A DNA stretch of 64,000 bases from Anaerolineae bacterium (GTDB lineage Bacteria; Chloroflexota; Anaerolineae; Promineifilales; Promineifilaceae): the NCBI GenBank assembly GCA_030425205.1, contig JAUIAP010000034.1, positions 1 through 64,000 of the forward strand, read 5' to 3'. A program made the translations under genes and the position numbers. A model generated the notes under the pieces. That model did no database searches and had not been told where the DNA came from. It saw nothing but the letters and a program-made list of their open reading frames with translations. Shown piece after piece: positions 58,194 to 64,000 of this stretch (position 1 is its first letter; the number at the start of each line of letters is the position of its first letter).

Positions 58194-59105
58194 TTAGGCT
58201 TTTCGGCCGATGTGTAGTTCACCGCGTTCTTCTGCCAGCTTCACCTGCTTCTGTCGTTCCCGAAAACGCGCCTTGCGGTCTTCGGTCAAATCGTTGATGC
58301 AGTGTGGGCAAGAGACACCCTCTTCGTAGTCGGGGGATTGCATTTCGGCCGAATTCAGCGGATGCCAACATGCCCGACAAAGTTGGTAGTTACCCGGCTG
58401 TAAATCATGATCAACCGTCACCCGCTCGTCAAAAACGAACAGCTCACCGTGCCATTTGGTCTCAGTTTGTGGGACTTTTGCCAAGTAGTTAAGAATGCCG
58501 CCCTGCAAATGGTAGACGTTTTCAAATCCTTCTTTTAAAAAAAAGGAGGTCGCCTTTTCACAACGGATGCCACCGGTGCAGAACATGGCAACTTTTTTAT
58601 GCTTGGCTGGATCGAGCTTTTCACGCGCATAATCGACGATTTCACTGAATGAGCTAGTTTCGGGATTGACCGCGCCATCAAATGAGCCGATCTGCACCTC
58701 GAAATCGTTGCGCATGTCGATTAACAGCAGTTCGGGATCGCTGATCAGCTCGTTCCATGCCTGCGGCGGGACATAGGTTCCGACCTCATCCGTCGGGTCC
58801 ACATCTTCACGGAGCGTGACAATCTCTTTTTTCAGCTTCACCTTCATGCGGTGAAAGGGGAGAAATTCGGCCGAACTCTCCTTCGCCAACAGATCGCTTA
58901 AGCGCACATCTTCGCGCAAATAGGCTAACACCGTGTCAATCCCCATGCGCGATCCCGCGATGGTTCCGTTAATGCCTTCAGCCGCCAGCAAAATCGTCCC
59001 CTTGACCTCATGTGCGCGACAAAATGCACCCAACGGCGCACGCATCAGCTCATAGTCGGGCAGGGGGATAAATTTGTAGAATGCTGCAATGATAATCTCG
59101 TTCAT
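58194..59105 (-). CDS. trhO: tRNA uridine 34 hydroxylase (TrhO/YceA family)
   Basis: A 303-residue rhodanese-related enzyme that hydroxylates uridine 34 of tRNAs with oxygen, the first step of 5-methoxyuridine or 5-oxyacetic-acid wobble modification. The N-terminal domain has GTILLAAEGINGTIAGS, the rhodanese domain has LIDMRNDFEVQIG and the active-site loop MFCTGGIRCEKA, and the C-terminal part has four Cys (CRACWHP...CPHC) that could bind zinc. It follows cmk by 6 bp and is the last gene of the galT-to-trhO run. Confidence 0.92.
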   Translation of the reverse strand: MNEIIIAAFYKFIPLPDYELMRAPLGAFCRAHEVKGTILLAAEGINGTIAGSRMGIDTVLAYLREDVRLSDLLAKESSAEFLPFHRMKVKLKKEIVTLREDVDPTDEVGTYVPPQAWNELISDPELLLIDMRNDFEVQIGSFDGAVNPETSSFSEIVDYAREKLDPAKHKKVAMFCTGGIRCEKATSFFLKEGFENVYHLQGGILNYLAKVPQTETKWHGELFVFDERVTVDHDLQPGNYQLCRACWHPLNSAEMQSPDYEEGVSCPHCINDLTEDRKARFRERQKQVKLAEERGELHIGRKA

Positions 59106-59111
59106 ACTATC

Positions 59112-59795
59112 TCAAATTGGCAACGTCAAAATGTGCGATACGACTTCATCGGGATCGTGCCGCGTCGTGTCGATTTGCACGGCATCATCCGCCGCCATCA
59201 ATGGCGAGTGCTCTCGCTCTGAATCTTGTTTGTCGCGGGATCGAATATCAGCCAGCACGTCTTCTAGAGCCAAATCGATCCCTTGTTCTTCCTTATCAGC
59301 CACACGCCGACGGGCGCGTTCTTCGGCCGATGCCGTCACATATAGCTTTAGCGGCGCATCGGGCAAGACAACTGTGCCAATATCACGCCCAACCATCACG
59401 ACGCACCCCTTGTCCCCGATCTCGCGCTGACGTCGCACCATTTCAGCACGCACGGCAGGATAGGCCGCCACAAGCGAGACGTTTTGATCGACGCGCTCGC
59501 TGCGTAACTCCCACGTCACGTCTTTGCCGTCTAGCAGCACGGTGTACTGACGACCATCATCTTGGGTGGCGGGCTGGATCTCAATTTCGGCCGATTCCGC
59601 CACCGCCATCACCATCACCTCATTTTCTGGATCGATGCCAGCTTCCAAAACGGCCAGCGTCGCCGCACGGTACATGATCCCCGTATCAAGCAATAAATAG
59701 CCGAGCCGATCTGCCAGTAACTTGCCGATTGTCGTCTTGCCGCTTGCGGCTGGGCCATCAATTGCAATCACCGATGGTATTTTTCCGTTAAACAT
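59112..59795 (-). CDS. cmk: Cytidylate kinase
   Basis: Cmk phosphorylates CMP and dCMP to the diphosphates using ATP. The 227-residue protein opens with the P-loop AIDGPAASGKTTIGKLLAD, then LLLDTGIMYRAATL, and shows VMVGRDIGTVVLPDAPLKLYVTAS and a LID region with RARRRVADKEEQGI. DSEREHSPLMAADDAVQIDT closes the typical C-terminus. All substrate-binding residues I know of are present. It lies between the pseudouridine synthase gene and trhO. Confidence 0.95.
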   Translation of the reverse strand: MFNGKIPSVIAIDGPAASGKTTIGKLLADRLGYLLLDTGIMYRAATLAVLEAGIDPENEVMVMAVAESAEIEIQPATQDDGRQYTVLLDGKDVTWELRSERVDQNVSLVAAYPAVRAEMVRRQREIGDKGCVVMVGRDIGTVVLPDAPLKLYVTASAEERARRRVADKEEQGIDLALEDVLADIRSRDKQDSEREHSPLMAADDAVQIDTTRHDPDEVVSHILTLPI

Positions 59796-59822
59796 ATTCC
59801 TGTGGTTGAAAACAGACGCTGA

Positions 59823-60650
59823 TTAGCCTCTGCGTTTCTTCGACTTATTGCTGTTGCCGCGTCGCGGTCTTCCACTGCCTTCTTGTCCACGAATAGATTT
59901 TGGCTTCTTTTTGCCAAAATGACGCTCTTGTGGACTGCCCACTTTTGCCGTCTTGTAAAGTGATTTCACCTCGCGCTCGGTCAGCTCGCGCCACTTTCCA
60001 GACTCTAAATCTTTTAGGGTAAGCGGGCCAATTTTTTGCCGCACCAGTTTGCGCACGGGATGACCTAGCAGTGCAGCAACCTTGCGAATCTGCCGCTTGC
60101 GCCCTTCGCGCATCGTGATGAGCAGTTCCGTCGCATAGCCACTATCGTCTAGCACCTTGATTTTGACAGGCAGCGTTTTCTGCCCATCCAACTCAATACC
60201 GTTGCGCCAGCGGGCCAAATCTTCATGTGACGGTCTGCGCTCGACCCAAACGTGATACTCTTTCGAGTGTCCATAGCGTGGATGGGTCATGCGATGTGCC
60301 AATTCGCCGTCATTTGTCAGCAGTATCAACCCCTCACTCTGCTTATCCAGTCGCCCAACGGTGAACAGATGTCCTTCAACATCGACCAAATCACGCACCG
60401 TTTCGCGCCCTTCCTCATCATCTGTCGAGGAGATGATGCCTTTGGGCTTGTTGAGCATGATGTATTGATATTTTTGAAAACGGATTTGTTCGTTGTCGAG
60501 CGTGATGGTGTCGGTATTGGGATCGGCCGAATCCCCCAGCGTGGCAACAACCCCATTGACCGCAACGCGACCAGCCTTGATCAGCTCTTCATTCTTGCGC
60601 CGCGATCCCACACCCGCACGCGCCAATAATTTTTGTAGTCTTTCTTGCAT
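59823..60650 (-). CDS. RsuA/RluB family pseudouridine synthase
   Basis: A 275-residue enzyme that turns a specific rRNA uridine into pseudouridine. Residues 1-60 are an S4 RNA-binding domain (RLQKLLARAGVGSRRKNEELIKAGRVAVNG), then the catalytic domain with GRLDKQSEGLILLTNDG (catalytic Asp) and REGRKRQIRKVAALLGHPV. A basic C-terminal tail (KKKPKSIRG...RRGNSNKSKKRRG) should help bind rRNA. RluB (23S) is more likely than RsuA, but motifs alone do not settle it. ATG at 60650 is used. It is 27 bp from cmk, a common RluB neighbour. Confidence 0.9.
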   Translation of the reverse strand: MQERLQKLLARAGVGSRRKNEELIKAGRVAVNGVVATLGDSADPNTDTITLDNEQIRFQKYQYIMLNKPKGIISSTDDEEGRETVRDLVDVEGHLFTVGRLDKQSEGLILLTNDGELAHRMTHPRYGHSKEYHVWVERRPSHEDLARWRNGIELDGQKTLPVKIKVLDDSGYATELLITMREGRKRQIRKVAALLGHPVRKLVRQKIGPLTLKDLESGKWRELTEREVKSLYKTAKVGSPQERHFGKKKPKSIRGQEGSGRPRRGNSNKSKKRRG

Positions 60651-60693
60651 AGGTTGAATTCTATCCGCCAATCAAAAAATTCAACACCCCCAA

Positions 60694-61482
60694 CTATATA
60701 TGTGTTTCCGTGCTGAACCGCCGCACAACCGTCTGACCATTGGCGCAATCAACCCAGTTAAACCCCGCCGCAATCGTCTCATCGACAACTTCATCATCGT
60801 TCGGTCGCCAAAATTGAAACTGGCGAAAACCACTCTGCACACATGTGTAGGTGATGCCGTCACGCACCACGTGCATTCCCTGATGCAAATGCCCATGAAA
60901 CACGCCGCGTAGCCGCTCACGCAGTGGCAAGAGTGCCGTGTGCAGAGCCAGCCCATTTTGTAGCAACATGCCATTGTCGAGCCAATCGGTGCCGACCGGA
61001 TGAACGGCGTAGTGGACGAAAATTGTTAGTGGGCGACCTGTTTTCGGGATTGCATGGAGATAGGCAAGCTGTTCGGCCGAAATCACCCCCTCAGGATCGA
61101 TCTCATCTGGCCCGCGACCATCCAGCACTAGAAATTCATGCTCTGCCACAGCAAAGCGGTAAAACAGCGCGTCTTGCGCCAGATCTTCGCGCGCCCCAAA
61201 TGTCATCCACTGTCGCAATTTCGCTGCGCGATCGTGGTTGCCCGTCGCATAATAAACGGGACAATCGAGTTGGCTCATAACGGTTTGCGCCAGTTGATAG
61301 GCGGCATCTTCGTCTGGCGAATCGACCAAGTCGCCCGTGTGCATGACAAAATCGGGCCGTCTTGGCAGTCGATTGATCGCCTCAACCAAGCGCACTGCCG
61401 CGTCATAAGGATTCGCGTTGCGAAACATCGTTTCCCGCGTTGCACCAAAATGTGTATCCCCAATCTGCACAAAGGCCGTCAT
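60694..61482 (-). CDS. Calcineurin-like metallophosphoesterase
   Basis: A 262-residue dinuclear-metal phosphoesterase of the Icc/CpdA kind. The metal-binding motifs are in order: QIGDTHFG, MHTGDLVDS, ATGNHDR, a His in IFVHYAVHP and GVFHGHLHQG. The natural substrate (cyclic nucleotide or other phosphodiester) is not known. The ATG at 61482 has AGGGGA upstream and lies 20 bp after the LipM-like gene; a longer frame would overlap that gene. Confidence 0.88.
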   Translation of the reverse strand: MTAFVQIGDTHFGATRETMFRNANPYDAAVRLVEAINRLPRRPDFVMHTGDLVDSPDEDAAYQLAQTVMSQLDCPVYYATGNHDRAAKLRQWMTFGAREDLAQDALFYRFAVAEHEFLVLDGRGPDEIDPEGVISAEQLAYLHAIPKTGRPLTIFVHYAVHPVGTDWLDNGMLLQNGLALHTALLPLRERLRGVFHGHLHQGMHVVRDGITYTCVQSGFRQFQFWRPNDDEVVDETIAAGFNWVDCANGQTVVRRFSTETHI

Positions 61483-61502
61483 CTGATTCCCCTTCGGTCC
61501 AC

Positions 61503-62399
61503 CTACCGCCGCATCGTCCACGCCTCATTGCCAAACTTCTCCGCCCGAATCTCGCTTGCCCGCGCCAGCTCACGTTCGCTCAATGGCACAGTCTCAAACG
61601 TCAGCTTGAGAGCTTGCGAGAACCCATTGATGAGATTTTCGGTCAGATCGGCCGAATTCCAAACTTTCCCCGTCGCATACTCCAACGAGACGGCACGCCA
61701 GCGCAGCCGGTTACGCAACGCCATCCGCTCGCCCAACGTCAAATCCAAACAGTCAACGATGCGCGTAATATCGCCCGCCAGTGGAATTGAGCCGTGCTGC
61801 AACACTAAATTTCCCGAGCGCATTTGTGCGCTACCAATTAGCTTGCGCTGTCCAATCGTGATCTCGTAATCGGATGGGCCATCAAAACAGGCTGGGCCAA
61901 CCTCACCTTGATCATCGTAATATGCCTGCGCTCGCTCGGGCAAGACGCCTATCTCTTTCAATCCGCGCAGCAGTCCCGCCGACAGCCGCCGATAGCTCTC
62001 CAGAACGCCTCCCTTCACTCGCGGCTCATCGTCCAACGCCGCAATCGAATAGGTCAGCTCGTCAATATGCAACACGGCACGTCCGCCAGACGCACGACGC
62101 ACAACATCCCAGCCTAATTTCTGCGTGTCTGGGAAGCTGACAACATCGGCCGATTGTGCCCGTCCAATCGACAGACAGGGGGGCGACCAGCCATAAAAAC
62201 GCAGCGTCGGGAGTGATTCTCCCGCCTTGACCGACTCCGCCAGTGCCTCGTCAATCGCCATGTTCATCGCGCCGTCATTTTCGGCCGAAATCACCAGCCG
62301 CCATGTCGCCGGTTCCAACGCTTCAACGCGCACCTTTTCCCGCCGTACAATCGGCACTTTTCGTGTTAATTCTGGTCTCTTCTTGCGTTCTCGCTTCAT
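61503..62399 (-). CDS. LipM-like octanoyltransferase / lipoate-protein ligase A family
   Basis: A 298-residue enzyme of the lipoate-attachment family. WRLVISAENDGAMNMAIDEAL, SIGRAQSADVV and VRRASGGRAVLHIDELTYSI are family motifs. GPACFDGPSDYEITIGQRKLIGSAQMRSGNLVLQHGSIPL contains a Cys at the position of the acyl-carrying Cys of LipM, so octanoyl transfer to GcvH or an E2 domain is more likely than ATP-dependent lipoate ligation. The first 30 residues are basic and unusual. It lies 11 bp after the isopentenyl phosphate kinase gene. Confidence 0.85.
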   Translation of the reverse strand: MKRERKKRPELTRKVPIVRREKVRVEALEPATWRLVISAENDGAMNMAIDEALAESVKAGESLPTLRFYGWSPPCLSIGRAQSADVVSFPDTQKLGWDVVRRASGGRAVLHIDELTYSIAALDDEPRVKGGVLESYRRLSAGLLRGLKEIGVLPERAQAYYDDQGEVGPACFDGPSDYEITIGQRKLIGSAQMRSGNLVLQHGSIPLAGDITRIVDCLDLTLGERMALRNRLRWRAVSLEYATGKVWNSADLTENLINGFSQALKLTFETVPLSERELARASEIRAEKFGNEAWTMRR

Positions 62400-62410
62400 G
62401 CGTTCAGTTC

Positions 62411-63205
62411 CTATTTCAAACGACTAAAAATGGTTGTGCCAGCCACTGATTCGGGATCGATCAGCGCATCTCGCACTGCCCCTGCATGTAATCCTGAAAA
62501 AATCCGAATCGACATGTTTGGGTGAGCATCGACCAAATCTAACATCGACAGTACCTTTGTGACCATCCCGCCTGTTACGTCAGTTCCGCGTGATCCACCA
62601 AGCGCAGCGCGGATCTCGTCTAAATTTGTGCGGCTAATCGTTGGAATGGTCACCCCATCTAAATCGTAAACGCCATCCGTCTCACCCGCTAACAGAAGCC
62701 AGCGCGGTTGCAGATCGGCAGCTAAGTAGCTCATTATCTCTTCTGTCGAAACGATTGTACCACCGCGCACGCTATCAAACGCGACATCGCCGTAGAGTAG
62801 AGGAATCAGGTTTGCGTTTAGGGCAGATTGGATTGGTTTGGTGGCAAGAGATGTGATTTTTCCGTCGACACAATCGGCCGAACTATGCGCGCCAAAACTG
62901 ACGGTCGCCAGCCCTGCATCTTGCAATGCTGCGCGCACAATCGCATTCAAACTTGCCGCTGCCGTGCTCACTTCTGCAAAGCCGCGCCACTGCGCCGCCG
63001 TTGTCACGCCGTTGCGCGTCCCATACCGCGCCGCCACCACATGCCCAAACGACCCGCTGCCGTTACCTAAAAGCAATCTCAGCGATGGATGGCTGGCGAT
63101 GCTGTCGCCGATCTCCTCCGCAATGCGCCGCAAAACCGCCCAGCGCACAGCCTCTACCTCTGTCTTATCCGTAATCAGTGAACCACCTAACTTCAGAAAA
63201 ATCAT
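62411..63205 (-). CDS. Isopentenyl phosphate kinase
   Basis: A 264-residue amino-acid-kinase-fold protein that should phosphorylate isopentenyl phosphate to isopentenyl diphosphate with ATP. FLKLGGSLITDK is the ATP-binding start and GNGSGSFGHVVAARYGT carries the His (SFGH) that marks IPK in archaea and in Chloroflexota such as Roseiflexus. GETDGVYDLDG and GGSRGTDVTGGMVTKV complete the nucleotide site. In that route a phosphomevalonate decarboxylase makes isopentenyl phosphate; that gene is not in the window. It is 84 bp from galT. Confidence 0.88.
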   Translation of the reverse strand: MIFLKLGGSLITDKTEVEAVRWAVLRRIAEEIGDSIASHPSLRLLLGNGSGSFGHVVAARYGTRNGVTTAAQWRGFAEVSTAAASLNAIVRAALQDAGLATVSFGAHSSADCVDGKITSLATKPIQSALNANLIPLLYGDVAFDSVRGGTIVSTEEIMSYLAADLQPRWLLLAGETDGVYDLDGVTIPTISRTNLDEIRAALGGSRGTDVTGGMVTKVLSMLDLVDAHPNMSIRIFSGLHAGAVRDALIDPESVAGTTIFSRLK

Positions 63206-63289
63206 AAATATGCACCTTGTGATGGCGACAAATTCTAACGCTAAATAGGTTCACGCGCTTTAACAACATCATAGAGCGAGGTCAATGCG

Positions 63290-64000
63290 TCAGCTAATGT
63301 GACCAAGATCGGTTGCCGCTGACAACTTATAATGCATATCAGACAGATCGCGCAGACGGCGGGCGGCTTGTTCGGCCGTCAAGTCGCGTTGTTCTTCCGC
63401 GAGTAGTTCAAAACCGACGCGAAATTTTTGCACCGTTGCAGAACGCAGCAGCGGCGGATAAAAGTGGGCATGCAGTTGCCAATGGGAATCATCCTGCCCA
63501 AAAGGTGCGCCGTGCCAGCCCATCGAGTAGGGGAAAGAGATGTTGAACAGGTTGTCGTAACGTGTCAACAAGCGCTTGAGAATGTGGGCGAGGGCATCCC
63601 GTTCATCATCGCTCAGATCAGGCAGGCGCAAGCGATGACGACGTGGCAAGAGCAATGTCTCAAACGGCCAGAACGCCCAATATGGTACGACGGCGACCCA
63701 ATGCTCATTTTCGACAACCAGCCGCTCTTTTTGCACTAGCTCTTGCGCCAGATAGTCTTGCAGGAGTGGGCGACCGTGCTTTTGCATATAGATAGCTTGA
63801 GCGCGATCCTCTTTGGCGGCATTATTGGGGAGCGCGTCTAATGCCCAGATTTGACCGTGTGGGTGAGGGTTAGAGCAACCCATCAATGCCCCTTTGTTCT
63901 CGAAAACCTGCACCCATTTGTATTTTTGGCCCAATTCGGCCGATTGTTCCGCCCATACATCCACAACATTGCGAATCGCCGCCACTTCCATCTCAGGCAA
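63290..64000 (-). CDS. galT: Galactose-1-phosphate uridylyltransferase (3' part)
   Basis: GalT swaps UMP between UDP-glucose and galactose-1-phosphate in the Leloir pathway. The last 236 residues are in the window; the N-terminal part lies beyond the right edge. The active site is seen in MGCSNPHPHGQIWA (HPHG with the nucleophilic His), followed by ENEHWVAVVPYWAFWPFETLLLPRRH and SHWQLHAHFYPPLLRS with metal or substrate His residues. It is the first gene visible of the minus-strand run leading to trhO. The start is not in the window. Confidence 0.95.
   Translation of the reverse strand: MPEMEVAAIRNVVDVWAEQSAELGQKYKWVQVFENKGALMGCSNPHPHGQIWALDALPNNAAKEDRAQAIYMQKHGRPLLQDYLAQELVQKERLVVENEHWVAVVPYWAFWPFETLLLPRRHRLRLPDLSDDERDALAHILKRLLTRYDNLFNISFPYSMGWHGAPFGQDDSHWQLHAHFYPPLLRSATVQKFRVGFELLAEEQRDLTAEQAARRLRDLSDMHYKLSAATDLGHIS

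Larger units (their letters stand above)
982..63943. repeat. Highly iterated octamer palindrome TCGGCCGA (HIP1-like), about 78 copies
   Basis: The octamer occurs throughout the window, by hand count at about 78 sites, for example 982, 3170, 3706, 3782, 8052, 11525, 12230, 18704, 18779, 24430, 32043, 32118, 37977, 51241, 51367, 58203, 58345 and 63936. Nearly all lie inside genes, in all three frames (giving SAE/SAD, FGR, IRP), with A/T-rich flanks such as TTTCGGCCGAAA and ATCGGCCGAT. One is intergenic (17464). Copies are missing from about 22185-24429, 39868-42550 and 45069-48003. This layout is like the HIP1 octamer of cyanobacteria. Confidence 0.85.

Noticed and set aside
63242..63306. Short continuation frame after galT
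   Set aside because: About 20 codons in another frame look protein-like (VTLADALTSLYDVV), but GalT already ends at a normal place and nothing else supports a frameshift.
1..64000. CRISPR array
   Set aside because: The only regular repeats are 7-bp tandem units and short inverted repeats; there are no 23-40 bp repeats with unique spacers and no cas genes.

Overview
This 64 kb window (about 50% GC) reads like a piece of a Chloroflexota chromosome, probably from the Anaerolineae/Caldilineae side. The assignment is an inference from gene content: an isopentenyl phosphate kinase, DUF2723-type and GT39-type membrane proteins, short secreted proteins with a GGFW-type motif, metal-ABC permeases with fused winged helices, and many GT4 glycosyltransferases. 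There is no rRNA, CRISPR array, prophage or insertion sequence. I see one tRNA (Arg, anticodon CCT) and one probable structured non-coding RNA.

Layout. 0.3-5.3 kb: dCMP deaminase, folC and an unusual Mrr-nuclease/membrane/CBM9-like fusion on the minus strand, then ribF-yraN-ychJ on the plus strand. 5.4-7 kb: two secreted proteins of unknown role. 7-12.9 kb: alaS, then an ECF sigma factor with a probable anti-sigma partner, divergent from a small membrane-protein operon; both directions carry the same ECF-type promoter. 13-17.4 kb: a complete Mn/Zn-type ABC importer with a DtxR/MntR-like operator over its promoter. 17.5-21.3 kb: a polytopic glycosyltransferase and a GT4 enzyme. 21.7-25.6 kb: a secreted subtilase, the putative ncRNA, an ABC-F ATPase with one degenerate nucleotide site, and the tRNA. 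25.7-37.2 kb: proA, a Nudix-like protein, an ATPase/winged-helix regulator, a glucan-use pair (GH13 amylase plus ROK kinase), DUF2891, lon and a BtrH-like protein.

37.2-48.6 kb is a surface-glycan or glycolipid cluster: three GT4 enzymes, one GT2 enzyme, two methyltransferases, two polytopic membrane proteins, a frameshifted sulfotransferase and an exporter-type ABC half-transporter. 48.7-58.2 kb holds DUF445, a MazG-like enzyme, a methyltransferase with a B12-binding radical SAM enzyme, a ParB-like protein, a one-domain asparaginase, another GT4 and a DUF2723 protein. 58.2-64 kb is a long minus-strand run: galT (cut by the window edge), isopentenyl phosphate kinase, LipM-like transferase, phosphoesterase, pseudouridine synthase, cmk and trhO.

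Two genome-scale signatures stand out. The octamer TCGGCCGA occurs at about 78 hand-counted positions, against about one expected by chance, much like cyanobacterial HIP1. Families of 7-bp tandem repeats, like cyanobacterial STRRs, sit at gene borders, supply start and stop codons, and in two glycosyltransferase genes are translated as extra peptide. Several genes also have a -10 box so close to the start codon that leaderless transcripts are likely.
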